This document shows, piece by piece, positions 33,582-43,879 of a DNA stretch of 64,000 bases (positions are counted from its first letter, which is position 1; the number at the start of each line of letters is the position of its first letter). Source of the stretch: Neogale vison (lineage: Eukaryota; Chordata; Mammalia; Carnivora; Mustelidae). The notes below the pieces were generated by a model, which saw only the letters and a list, made by a program, of their open reading frames with translations, ran no database searches and was not told the origin of the DNA. The DNA lies in contig NC_058091.1 of assembly GCF_020171115.1 (NCBI RefSeq), positions 212,282,501-212,346,500 on the forward strand. Reading direction: 5' to 3'. The translations under genes were made by a program, and so were the position numbers.

Positions 33582-33983
33582 GGAATACTATGCAGCCATC
33601 AAAAGAAACGAAATCTTGCCATTTGCAACGATGTGGATGGAACTAGAGGGTATTATGCTAAGTGAAATAAGTCAGAGAAAGATGATTATTATATGATCTC
33701 TCTGATATGAGGAATTTGAGAGGTGGGGGTTGTGCGGGGTGGGGAGGGAAAAAATGAAACAAGATGGGATCGGGAGGGAGACAAACCATAAGAGCCTCTT
33801 AATCTCATGAAATAAACTGAGGGTTGCTGGGGGGTGAGGAGGTAGGAATAGGGTGGCTGGGTGATGGACATTGGGGAGGGTCTGTGCTATGGTGAGTGCT
33901 GTGAATTATGTAAGACTGGTGATTCACGGACCTGTACCCCTGAGCCAAATAACACATTATATGTCAATTTAAAAAAAAATGTT
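33149..33983 (+). mobile_element. L1 ORF2 end and 3' UTR, inserted in an inverted L1
   Basis: Sense L1 with 'cactggccatcagggaaata', 'caaggatgtggagaaagggg', LPYDPAIALLGIYPK, 'tggaatactatgcagccatc', a 3' UTR with 'cataagagcctcttaatctc' and an A tail. AAATGTTA at 33141-33148 and 33976-33983 is the likely target duplication. ORF2 is broken by stops and frameshifts and by a (CA)n expansion. Confidence 0.88.
33539..33578. repeat. (AC)20 microsatellite inside L1
   Basis: Twenty uninterrupted AC units, grown from the GTGTATATAC region of L1 ORF2. Length and purity suggest polymorphism. Confidence 0.97.
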
Positions 33984-34110
33984 AGTTAACATGCAGCACA
34001 ATACTGGTTTCTGGAGTAGAATGCAGTGATTCATCACTTACCTGTAGCCCATCCCCCACTCACATCCCTCTAGTCTTTCAATACGCTCCCGAGTCTTCCC
34101 ATCCTTAAAT
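33984..34110 (-). mobile_element. Antisense L1 3' end, right part
   Basis: 'gttaacatgcagcacaatac', 'tggtttctggagtagaatgc' and 'agtgattcatcacttacctg' match the reverse complement of carnivoran L1 3' UTR. It resumes the element begun at 33108. Confidence 0.8.
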
Positions 34111-35840
34111 TTTAAAGGAGAGATAAAATTTCACTGGTATCTCATCATTATAAGCAATGACATTAGCCCCATTAAAATGAGGAAATCTTTTACTGCCACC
34201 CTGTAAAATCTCCCTATTCCTATTTTGCCCTTTCCTTGGATCTGTCCACTTCCCTGATATTTGGTGGCTGCATCCTTTATCTGGGGTCTGGTTGCCAATC
34301 CCATTCCAGCAGTACCCTCCCAATCCTGGTTCTTTTATCCAGATGTAAGGTCTGACTCTGTCTGGGAGTAGGGTGGGAGCATTCATCCGTCTGAATGCTG
34401 CAAACCATTTGAAATCCTTAATATAACTGAATAAAGCTTGGTTCCTGACACTTCATTTGAATCACAGGTTATGGTCATTGTTTTTCTTTGATAATTGGTG
34501 AACTTTAAACTCCTAGAAACAGAATGGTGTCTCCTAGCTCTGTCCCCAAAGTAACAGCAAAAGCTCTCAAATTCACTGTGTTCTTATGGATCTCAAGAAA
34601 TCACCTACAGAGGAGAGCATATAATTGAGAAGGGCTCTGTGCAGAAAATCCTTTCCTGATGAATGCATGGTGTTTTAGAGTGCAGCTGTAATACTTAAAC
34701 CTAGTGGATGTGTAATACGTACCCAGAGAGGAGATGGTTCTACTCTGCCTTTTTTGCTGCTGGTGCTGTTTGTGATTCTCATCAGCAAAAATGGCTAATA
34801 TTGAGCACTGCTTTTGTGCTAGGCTCTGTGTTAAGATAGGTATTTTCCAAATTGTCATTTTCCAAATTAGACAATCAGGCTCAGAGAACAATTCACCCCA
34901 ACTCACAGCACTTAACTCCAATCCTTTGAGTCCATTTTAATGAAATTTGAAATGTGGCGGGAGGGATGATAGAAACAAATGATGACAGTCACTAAGCAGC
35001 TAGATACCCCCTCGCTTCTATCGAGTCATCATTCAGCTCAAGTTTGCCTTAAGTTCTGGCAGCAGCGTTCTTAAGAGAGTAGTTAACTTAATCTTGAATT
35101 AAGAAGCCTTGATGCAGAACACCCCACTATCCAATGCGTAAGTGAGTAAGGGACTTGAACGTCTGTTCTCTGTGCCTGGGATCTCCCATCTCTGACTGTG
35201 GTCTGCCCTGTAACGTCACTCTGGTTCCGGCTCTTCCAAGAGAACCATGAATGGAGAGATCGTATCTCTTTTTCTACTCACTTCATGAGAGAGAAAGCCT
35301 AGTCTGTCTTCTTGGCTGCCATTTCGCCAAAGCTGGGGTGGTCCTTGGCACAAGGTGAGCCCTCCCCAAAGATTTAAGGGCTGAGTGAGGACTTTCTTCC
35401 TGTCCAGGACCGAGTTCCTTGAAATGCTCTCGAACAATCCCCTTTGACTTCAGTGTGACTGATCAAGGGCCAGATTGGACAAACAATTCTGGTATTGTGT
35501 GTTTGATTTGCTTAAATCCTCATGGGGACCGGGACCCACCCCTGACCCCCGCAATGTCCTGTTAAATAAGCAGGACCTGTGTATGGAACAGTTTCCTAAA
35601 AGTGAAGATCATGGAGGGACTGGGTGAAGGCTCAGAAAACACCATCCCATAATCGAAGTAAATTTTTAGTGCCTTCAGTCTCGATTTTTGGTAGCCTTTT
35701 TTCCCATTTGTTTATTGTTCCTTACCCACAGCCTCCCTCACCCAATTCTTGAGCCCTTCTCTTTGGTGTGCCCTGTGCTAGGTCCTTGTATTTGTTCTTG
35801 GGAGGTACAGTTCCCTGGGAAGACGAACCCATGAACAACT
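34111..35840. other. Mostly unique intronic sequence
   Basis: No exon found. 34780-34910 has weak MIR-like content ('gagcactgcttttgtgctag'). Confidence 0.5.
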
Positions 35841-36090
35841 AGTTAACAATATACAGAAATAAGTTTGATATACAGAGAGACTATCTAGGCAGAGTAGCAG
35901 TGCAGGGCGGGGTGGGGGGAGGGGCAGTAAGTGGAAAGTTAACAGAAGTGACATTTATCCTAAGAATTAAAATTTAAGTCAGGCAGGAAAGAAGATGGAG
36001 AGCATTCCAGGCAAAGGAGCCAACCCGTACAAAGGCAAAGTCATCATGAAAGGGCAGGACATATCCTAATGACAGGCAAAGTTAGTTCTA
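35840..36090 (+). repeat. Ancient interspersed repeat, unassigned
   Basis: 'gagcattccaggcaaaggag' and 'ccgtacaaaggcaaagtc' recur widely in mammalian DNA in this order. I cannot name the family with confidence. A related 5' part appears at 41030-41200. Confidence 0.45.
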
Positions 36091-36110
36091 CACGAATGAA
36101 GCACTGGGCA

Positions 36111-36223
36111 TTTTTTTAATAGATTTTATTCTTAGGTAATCTCTGCACCCAATGTGGGGCTTGAACCCACAACCCCAAGATCAAGAGTCGCGCTCTCTAC
36201 TGACTGAGCCAGCCAGGTGCCCC
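36111..36223 (-). mobile_element. Short Can-SINE variant
   Basis: 'aatctctgcacccaatgtgg', 'gatcaagagtcgcgctctct' and 'gagccagccaggtgcccc' define the short variant lacking the GAGA tract. Confidence 0.9.
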
Positions 36224-38182
36224 AGCCCAAGGCACTTTTTATAGAGGGGGGCAGGTGTTGATGCCCAATAAGTACGTAGGTAGTAGGTTTCCTTAATCCT
36301 CTAGGTGACTTCTAAGACATATATATTAACCCTCCAATTTGCATTTAGTTAAAAATTAAAAAAAAAAACTGGTCTAAAAAAATCAACCATCAGCAAGCAG
36401 GTCCTCTTTTTTCTTTAGAGAAGGAGGCATCTTGGTATTTGAAATCATGTTGTCTACCCATCTGTCACACTTACATTGCTGGCCCTGTTCAGAGCCAAGT
36501 TTAGGCACTGGTGCAAGACTCTCGGAGCCTTTCTTGCTTTTTCTTTCAGGATCCCTGAGTCAGGATGAGGAGGATGTATTGGGTAAGTCTGGGTGAGGAA
36601 GCAATGAGATAGAAACACACACTGATGTTCATGGCAGCCTTACACAGCCAAGTCACAGCCTTACCCTACTGGGAGTAGTCCTAAGAATTAATGTTATTGT
36701 TGTGGTTCCATCCTAACTTTTATCAGCTGGATGAGGATGAGGCTTCATTGTCATACACTTTATACATTTGCTTAGATCATTGACCAACCAATGTTTTTAT
36801 ATCACTTTTTGACAGTTATTTTTATTCAGGAAGGAATAATGAAGTGCAATTCACCATCTGTATATGACAACATTTGTTTTATTTTGACATTTCTTTTCTA
36901 GACAGCAAAATGTTTATAATTAAGTTTTTCCTCTGCCAGAAACATTGCTGAAAAGCTATTTCCCTGGAAAAAAAAAATTCAGAGCTTCCTTTACTAGTTG
37001 GAGTCCTCTTATTTTGATTTGGAGGGTTTTTTTCCTCAAGAAATCAGTGAGGAAATGAAACAAGAAAATTTTCTCATGAAAATTAATTCTTAGTAAGAAC
37101 ACAAGTTAACTTTTGCCCGGAAGAAAATTAGGAGAGCAAGTGAAAAGAAACATGTTTGAAATGGGGATGCTTCTGTCATCTTTTCAAATTTTAATTTGTC
37201 AGATTGAACAGTCTAGGAAACCATCCCAAATGAGCTTGTTGTATTCTTGCTGCTACTGGGATCAGTTTTATGTCCAACTTCTTGAACTACCCAGGAGACT
37301 GTGCCAGAACTGATGCACGGCACCGTATTTCCTAAGAACCCAACTGTGGATCCCACCGCTCTGTGGTTGAGTGGCGGCCGTCAGGCAGGCACCTGCTGTG
37401 TAGACAGAGACCCCTGGCAAAGCCAAACTGCCCTCTTCATGGCACTGGTTGTGCCGTCAACGCTGGGACAGGAGAGTCCAAGAGAAGTCAGGGTGTGCCT
37501 GTTGACAGTGCTTTCTCTGCAGGGTGCTCTTGAGAACGTGACTGATGACAGAGGACAGAATCCCTTCTCACTACTAATGGGAAAAGCAGCCCAGTGAGCT
37601 AGTGGCAAAAACGGCCCCCTTCACTGCAAGGGCACCCTCCCCTTGGAAGATGCGGAAACACCCCCAGCTCTGACGGTAGCCACAGTGGCCACCTTTTCTT
37701 TCCAGCACAGTCTATTTTTCCTTTTGGACTGGTACCTGAAGGGCTGCTCCCAGATAGCAGACCCAACCACCCTCCTCCTCCTCACCGCTGTCATCTCGTA
37801 ATTTTGTATCGAGCATGAGCAAGTACATGGAACTGAAAGAGACATTGTAGAGTATCTCAAAGGAGCGCATCTGTTTAAAATGGAGAGCAAGGGCGCCTTC
37901 CACAAGCCCTGGACCAGTATTGTTTATAGCAGTCTAGATAATAGAGCAAGATAATCATGCTGGCTTAGCCCTTCTTGACCTCACCGCGGAGTGTAAACAT
38001 TTCTTTCCAGTGTCCTTTGGTGTAATATGAACAGCAGCTCTTTTTAAGTTTTGAAAGGTTGGCTCTGGGTGATGGATACTCTGAAGTATACAGAGTACAG
38101 AAGAAGACCCTCTGTCAAAGATGGTGGCATCTTGTTTTGAATACACGGGTTTGCTCTTGTGAAGTTGAAAGCGTAGTTAATA
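36224..38182. other. Repeat-poor intronic block (about 2 kb)
   Basis: I recognise no transposon here, unusual for this window. Several open frames of 60-100 codons at 37113-37905 occur on both strands, but none shows splice sites, family motifs or a consistent frame. Nothing coding can be supported. Confidence 0.5.
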
Positions 38183-38194
38183 AACTGACTTGGG

Positions 38195-38395
38195 GGCCAC
38201 CTGGGTGGCTCAGTCATTAAGCGTCTGCCTTTAGTTCAGGTCATGATCCCAGGGTCCTGGGATGGAGCCCTAAATCAGACTCCCTGCTCAGCAGGGAGCC
38301 TGCTTCTCCCTCTTCGACTCCCCCTGCTTGTGTTCCCTTTCTCGCTGTGTCTCTCTCCGTCAAATAAATAAATAAAATCCTAAAAGTAAACAAAC
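38195..38395 (+). mobile_element. Can-SINE, 12-bp target duplication
   Basis: Head 'ggccacctgggtggctcagt', body to AAATAAATAAAT tail. AACTGACTTGGG flanks it at 38183-38194 and 38396-38407; the right copy is the start of the adjacent minisatellite. Confidence 0.95.
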
Positions 38396-38397
38396 AA

Positions 38398-38490
38398 CTG
38401 ACTTGGGTGACTGGTCACCCAATTGACTTGGGTGACTGGTCACCCAATTGACTTGGGTGACTGGTCACCCAATTGACTTGGGTGACTGGG
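38398..38490. repeat. 25-bp hairpin minisatellite (3.7 units)
   Basis: Three full units and an 18-bp partial fourth. Each full unit holds the interrupted palindrome TTGGGTGAC-TG-GTCACCCAA, a 9-bp stem with a 2-nt spacer. Units are identical save one base at the start of the first. The array begins in the right target duplication of the upstream SINE. Confidence 0.97.
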
Positions 38491-38924
38491 CCTTGACTTT
38501 TTGTCAAGAAGAGACATAGGGTTTAAGGAAAGGTTCTTACAAGTCTGTGATGGTAAATGGTGAGACAGATTGTCACCCACCCATGTGTTGAAGAATTGTC
38601 ACCTTCATGTAACCTACCTCCACTCTTCTCCCTCCCTTCATGAAGCACAGAGAAGAACCAGGCACCTCGTGTGCTAAGGATCTGAACAGAAGCCTCCTTG
38701 GCAGGAGAGCCTTGAATTTCTTATCCACCAGCCACAAGGGTTCCTCTAAAGGGAATTATCATCACCCGAAATAGCATCACCTTATGCTGTATCAGAAGGA
38801 AGAGTAAACCCTTTGCTGAGACTGTGGCTTATGGTTTTCATAGAGCAGGGAAGCATTCCATGGCCTGTAGGTGTAAAACCCATTCCGTACTGGGGACATT
38901 GAGAACATGACACCCTGGGGGCTG

Positions 38925-38992
38925 AAAGCACCTGGGAAGTCACGCAAACCTTGTTCAAATGCTAGCTTTGCCACTTAATAGCTATTTGGACT
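38925..38992 (+). mobile_element. MIR fragment (possible)
   Basis: 'caaatgctagctttgccact' and 'taatagctatttggac' match the MIR core in outline. Confidence 0.5.
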
Positions 38993-39042
38993 TTTAAAAA
39001 CTTCTTTTTTTTCTAACAACGAAGTGCTTATGATACTAGACT

Positions 39043-39262
39043 GAGTTATAAATATTAGCTACCACTTACTGAGCACTAAGGGTGTCCCAGGTACCCAGCG
39101 AAGCAAGGATCATGAACAGTGTCATTTCATTTTCATCATAATACCTGAGCTGAGAATTCCTATCTCCTCATTGAACCTAAGGAAACTGGGGCAGCGTATT
39201 GCCGTGGGCCCCGTGGCCAGTGTGTGGTTGGCAATCAGGCTTCAATTCCAGGTCTCTCAGAC
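39043..39262 (-). mobile_element. MIR SINE
   Basis: 'accacttactgagcactaag', 'taaggaaactggggcagcgt' and 'aggcttcaattccaggtctc' give the antisense MIR order. Confidence 0.75.
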
Positions 39263-40370
39263 TTCAAATTCTGGGAGAGATAATGTAAACTTGAAGTGGT
39301 GCATAGTAGGTGCTTACGAAATGCCAGTGCTTTCTCTTTCCATGTGTTTCCTGTGGCATTGGTCTTGATTTCTGCGTTGGATTTTTACATACAGTGTTCT
39401 ACAGACATTAGGTCTGTCCTACTGCCCTCCTGTGGTTCATTTGGATAACAGTGATTGAGGGGGAGATTTAATTGAGGTGTAATATGTATGCAAATAAGTG
39501 TTCTTTCAAATGCGTCTGTGGAGTCCCCTAAGTGTATGGATACTTTTGGAGATAACCCATGATATTCTATAACCTCAGTATATAAGAAGTACCACTTTTT
39601 TCCCCCTATAGTCCAACTTAATTGCTAACTGAGTTCCCCCCAGCTGGTAAGATACTTAATTTCAGTCACTCTTGTAACTTCTCCTCAGGGTTCAACGTCA
39701 GTTGTCTTGGAAGAGAACCTTTCTCTTCCCTGGCACAGTGCATCAGATGAAGCTTTGTCTTGCCATCCTGTCAAGAAGGGAGGAATTTTTCTGGCAGTTA
39801 TTTTTTCCACCCAACTGCTGTGTTTACAAGAAACGTCTAGCCCACTGGAGACATGTTCAAATTTCACACTTAAGAGTTCAAATCACCAGGGAGGAGAAGT
39901 TTAATTTAGTTACCAGTGTAAAGGTTAGAAAGTTTTTCCTAGTGAGTAAAATTAAAAGGTCCCTGCTCATCAGGAGCTTTAACTCACTGAGTCTAATGTC
40001 ACTTGTGGTTCCTTTTTGTGCACCAGGAGGGGCTCCAAGTACCTGGTTACATGAAATTACACACGTATATTTGCAACTAAGTCGTTAATTATTAGTACAG
40101 GGCTCTACCCCAAGCAGATATCCTGTGAGGACTTGCTTTTTTTCAGAGACCTTGTCCGAGGGGATTCAAAGGTGTCACGTCAGATTGGTGCCATGCTGCC
40201 CTCTGATTATGTCTGTGTAATGGACGGAGTGTCGGGCAGGAGAGGGGAGGTTGGGACAGGAGCCAGTAAAGAGGGGGCATCTTTTTTAGTTCTTAAGTAC
40301 TATCTAAAAGCAACATAGAAGTCTTCTGTTCTTAAATGTATCTTGCGTTGTCCTCATGCAAAAACCTAAT
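39263..40370. other. Unassigned intronic sequence upstream of exon 5
   Basis: No exon 4 or repeat recognised. A 128-codon frame at 39702-40088 has no similarity known to me. Confidence 0.55.
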
Positions 40371-40380
40371 TGTGTTTCAG

Positions 40381-40624
40381 ATAACGGAGGACAGACTTTG
40401 GCAGGAGGCAATAATTGGCCCCTCCGAGGAAGAAAATGGAGCCTGTGGGAAGGAGGCATCCGAGGGGTGGGCTTTGTGGCAAGCCCGTTGCTGAAACAGA
40501 AGGGTATAAAGAACCGGGAGCTCATCCACATTTCTGACTGGCTGCCGACCCTCGTGACCCTGGCGGGGGGAAGCACCAATGGCACCAAACCTCTGGATGG
40601 CTTCGATGTGTGGAAAACCATCAG
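40381..40624 (+). CDS. ARSB: ARSB coding exon 5 (arylsulfatase B, internal exon)
   Basis: This exon encodes part of lysosomal arylsulfatase B, which removes 4-sulfate from N-acetylgalactosamine residues of dermatan and chondroitin sulfate. The 244-bp length equals human exon 5 (c.899-1142). It follows a pyrimidine-rich acceptor ending in cag and opens with AT, completing the Asp300 codon begun in exon 4. The translation reads NGGQTLAGGNNWPLRGRKWS, then an uninterrupted frame to WKTI and a split Ser381 codon (AG|C). By human numbering it holds the metal ligands Asp300 and Asn301, catalytic Lys318 in RGRKW, and an N-glycosylation sequon at Asn366 (NGT). Compared with the human protein I recall, Ile326, Ile342, Thr359 and the AGGST stretch are substitutions; none touches the catalytic residues. 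The donor is GTACCT, an atypical context. Paralogues ARSI and ARSJ are less likely because their gene structure differs and the residues match ARSB closely. Confidence 0.97.
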
Positions 40625-40630
40625 GTACCT
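40625..40630 (+). promoter_or_regulatory. ARSB: Exon 5 donor splice site, GTACCT
   Basis: The exon end AG is followed by GTACCT. Positions +4 and +5 are C in place of the usual A and G, so pairing with U1 is weaker than for the GTGAGT donor of exon 6. Confidence 0.9.
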
Positions 40631-41029
40631 GCTCATCTTCCTTTTTTGCAGAAAGTGCAAGAACAGCCTGACAGGATTGAGGGGAACACGATAGCTTTTG
40701 TATGAAAATAATTTGGCTTACAAACAAATAATTTTTTTGATGGAAATGTCTTTAGAAATATTGTAATTATCTATATTTAACTCCTGGATTTGAGATTGTG
40801 GCCCTGTGTTTTACATGAAGAAGATAGTCTTCTGCTGCTCATCCTCTACAGGTATTTTTTTAAGCGGAGAATCTTTCCAAAGGGATAGTATAGGGTATTG
40901 TTTGCTTCCTGCCGGAGGTTGGGGACCTGCCCTCTCATCTGCTAGGAGAATGGAGGACCACGCAGGGGATAGAGTAGAATGTGAGCCAGGGAGTATCTAG
41001 TGAGCACCCATTTTGAACCACCCCTGTTT

Positions 41030-41230
41030 TAGGGGTGGAGGAACTAGGAGTAAATAAGACAGGAAGATCCTGGCTTTCATGGAGCTTATATTCTAGTAGA
41101 GCAGGGTTGAGGGGTAGGGGCAGGGGGCAGGGGAGAAGAAATAAATAAATAAACACATAAATAAACAAATGACTTCTGGTAGCAATGAACACTATGAAGG
41201 CAATAAAACAGCGTATTATGGTAGAGAGAG
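41030..41230 (+). repeat. Ancient interspersed repeat, unassigned
   Basis: 'ctggctttcatggagcttat' and 'attctagta' then AAATAAATAAATAAACA resemble a widespread mammalian repeat whose later part is at 35840-36090. The family is not named with confidence. Confidence 0.5.
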
Positions 41231-41673
41231 CGGGCAGAAGTACACTTTGGAGCAGTAAGAGTAAGAGAAGTACACTAGGAAGCAGAAGCCAGACAGCCTC
41301 AGGTATGGTGGCAGTCCTCTTCCTGCTTAGCCGCCATGGTATAGAAAAATGGCACCCAAGGTGGGGACATACACACCTTCAAGGGTACAGGAAGAAAACT
41401 ACAAGTTATATTTTAATTTATTTTACCTTTGCTTAACAATATGTTTTATAAGGTAAATAATATATTAGAAGATTTGTACCTATATCCAATTTAGAAATAA
41501 GTGTGCATATATTGGAGGTTTTTATTTTTACTGATAAAATGGCAGTTGTCTAGTGTAATAGTATTTAACCTTGGTTTGGTGTTATAGAGGGAGAAAAAGT
41601 GGCTGACTGACTAGTCCCTAGGGGCCAGGAGGGGACAATCTCCTCATGCTCTCTCTACTCCAGATGCCTCATC
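41231..41673. other. Unassigned intronic sequence
   Basis: No exon or repeat recognised. Confidence 0.55.
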
Positions 41674-41693
41674 TCAAAACTAATAAGGTTTCT

Positions 41694-41900
41694 TTCCTTT
41701 TTTTTTTTTTTAAGATTTTATTTATTTATTTGACAGAGGGAGAGAGAGATCACAAGTAGGCAGAGAAGCAGGCAGAGAGAGAAGAGGAAGCAGGCTCCCC
41801 GCTGAGCAGAGAGCCCAATGCGGAGCTCGAGCCCAGGACCCTGAGATCATGACCTGAGCCGAAGGCAGAGGCTTAACCCACTGAGCCACCCAGGCACCCC
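41694..41900 (-). mobile_element. Can-SINE, about 20-bp target duplication
   Basis: Full minus-strand copy. Flanks TCAAAACTAATAAGGTTTCT (41674-41693) and TCAAAACTAGTAAGGTTTCT (41901-41920) differ by one base. Confidence 0.97.
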
Positions 41901-42059
41901 TCAAAACTAGTAAGGTTTCTATTCTTAGGAAATACGTTCAGAAAAAATTGAGTATGTATTTCAATTTATATTTCAAGACATACACACAGTGTGTATCTTT
42001 GTGTCTGTATATGTATACAGAGAGAAAAAATACAAACCGAGTCAAATATTAATAATAAG

Positions 42060-42165
42060 ATAATCTGGGTAGAGGGCATAGGTGTCGTTTTACTATTTCT
42101 TATTTTTGCAACTTTCTTTAAATTTGATATTATTGCCAAATAAAATTTAAAATAAAGAAAATAAG
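42060..42165 (+). mobile_element. Old L1 3' end (possible)
   Basis: 'tatttttgcaactttcttta' with an A-rich 'aaaataaagaaaataag' end resembles an old L1 tail. Confidence 0.4.
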
Positions 42166-42599
42166 TGACTGGCCACACAAGGACCCATCTTTCCACAAAG
42201 CTAACTGACAGGAGTCAGGTAGTTGATGTCTTCCTTAAAGTATTCCCTCTTCAAATCACTAGTCTACTCTGCCCCCAAATCCCAACCCAAACCCACTTCA
42301 TTCATTTCTGTTAGCTACCTGGTCTGTGTAGACAATTAGGTTTCTAATCCACAGTGCACAGTCTGGATATACCATCATTTAACCAATCCCAAGTGCTAGA
42401 TTTACTGGTTACCTCTAAATTTTGTATTATCAAATTTTATGTAAGTATACTCAGTATTAAAAATAGTAGGGTTTGGGGTGCCTGAGTGGCTCAGATGGTT
42501 AAGTGTCTTAGTTCATCTCAGCTCAGGTCTTGATCTCAGGGTCATAAGTTCAAGTGCTGCACTGGGCTCTACCCTGACCAGGGAGCCTCCTTAAAAATA

Positions 42600-42668
42600 A
42601 AAATAAAGAGACACCTGCATGGCTCAGTGGGTTAAATCCTCTGAGCCACGCAGGTGCCTCTTTATTTT
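42600..42668. repeat. 28-bp-arm quasi-palindrome of SINE head sequence
   Basis: Left arm 42600-42627 and right arm 42641-42668 pair at 26 of 28 positions, with a 13-nt loop. The arms contain AAAATAAAGAG, CACCTGC and TGGCTCAG, so a SINE head faces its own inverted copy. Confidence 0.93.
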
Positions 42669-42674
42669 CATAGT

Positions 42675-42885
42675 GGGGGCACCTGGGTGGCTCAGTGGGT
42701 TGAAGCCTCTGCCTTCAACTCAGGTCATGATCTCAGGGTCCTGGGATTGAGCCCCAAGTTGGGCTCTCTACTCAGCAGGGAGCCTGCTTCCTCCTCTCTC
42801 TTTGCTTGCCTCTCTGCCTACTTGTGATCTCTGTTTATCAAATAAATAAATAAAAATCTTAGAAAAATAAAAATAAAAACACAAA
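42675..42885 (+). mobile_element. Can-SINE, young, nested
   Basis: Head 'gggggcacctgggtggctca', 'gcctacttgtgatctctgtt' and AAATAAATAAAT tail. It lies inside the A-rich tail of the element at 42474. Confidence 0.92.
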
Positions 42886-43581
42886 TAAAAATAAATAGTA
42901 GGGTTCGACATAAGATTGCCTTAAGCAAAGGAAGCTTGATAGCTATTAAAGTTTTAACACTGAAGTTTAAAATTTCCTGTGAGCCTAGGAATGGATGAAA
43001 GGAGCTTTCGGCAGGGCTGTTCAGCCTCTCACAAGCATGGAGTCTGTTCGTTTCTTTGTTTCTTTGTAATGAATCTCATCCAGGAGGTGAGACAGAGGAA
43101 GGTCTTCACTTCCTGTAGACCCAGAGAAAAATCTGATTTGTATCCTTTTTCTTTCAATAATTCTGCAACTCAAAGTTCCCAAGTTTTCTTTAGAAAATTT
43201 ACCAAATTTAAAAGATCTTTCCTCAAAAAGCAAAATTTGAAGCATCAGGAAGCTCCTTCTTTACCTTTTCCTACTTTCCAATTATTATCTCAGTCCTTCT
43301 TATAAATCATTCTATTTGCAGGGGGGAAATCCTAACCAGCCCCAAATTGTCTCCTCCTGTTCTTGCCTGAGAAGTTGGTTTTTCAGTTTAGATTTGATGA
43401 CCAGTTTATGATTTGCCATTTAAAGAGAGCTCAGCCATAACCATGTCATCGAACAGCTAAGACAAGAAATAAATAAAAGATTTTCTCTCATTAGTTGTTT
43501 TGAAAGTTTATACTCATTATTGGCTCATTCATACAAGATGATATTTTTCTTTTTCTTTAAAATATTTCTGCCCCTATTTGT

Positions 43582-43831
43582 TTTTTTTTTTTTTGTTTTT
43601 TTGGTTTTTTAAAATTTTTTTTGTGTTTTTTTAAAAGATTATTTATTTATTTATTTATTTGACAGAGAGAAATCACAAGTAGGCAGAGAGGCAGGCAAAA
43701 AGAGAGAGAGAGAGGAGGAAGCAGGCTCCCTGCTAAGCAGAGAGCCTGATGCGGGGACTCGATCCCAGGACCCTGAGATCATGACCTGAGCTGAAGGCAG
43801 CGGCTTAACCCACTGAGCCACCCAGGCGCCC
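43582..43831 (-). mobile_element. Can-SINE with long T-rich tail
   Basis: The tail side is an expanded T/G-rich run of about 55 bp (43582-43635). TCTGCCCCTATTTGT flanks exactly at 43567-43581 and 43832-43846. Confidence 0.97.
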
Positions 43832-43879
43832 TCTGCCCCTATTTGTGATCTGAACGGGAGATGTACACGTGTTCTTTGG

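Larger units (their letters stand above)
1..40380 (+). other. ARSB: ARSB intron 4 (3' portion)
   Basis: All sequence upstream of exon 5 appears to be intron 4. I looked for exon 4, expected to be about 208 bp encoding the segment just before Asp300, and did not see it, so intron 4 is at least 40 kb here. It ends in a normal acceptor (tgtgtttcag at 40371-40380). It holds transposon insertions, small simple repeats and a few repeat-poor blocks listed separately. No independent gene was recognised on either strand. Confidence 0.85.
42474..42892 (+). mobile_element. Older Can-SINE, host of a second SINE
   Basis: Head 'ggggtgcctgagtggctcag' to 'gagcctccttaaaaataaaa', then its A-rich tail is broken by a palindrome and another SINE, resuming near 42870. 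AAATAGTAGGGTT at 42461-42473 and 42893-42905 brackets the whole complex, showing the outer element came first. Confidence 0.85.

Noticed and set aside
37113..37905. Several overlapping 63-98 codon frames as a hidden gene
   Set aside because: They lie on both strands in different frames and share no motif, splice pattern or known similarity.
38398..38490. CRISPR-like array
   Set aside because: Units are directly adjacent without spacers, in mammalian intron DNA. It is a minisatellite.
39702..40088. 128-codon frame just upstream of exon 5, considered as exon 4
   Set aside because: It does not contain the sulfatase residues expected before Asp300 and is not bounded by splice sites of the right phase.
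40304..40727. Antisense frames of 116-118 codons over exon 5
   Set aside because: They are mirror images of the ARSB coding exon, which has a clear sense match and splice sites.
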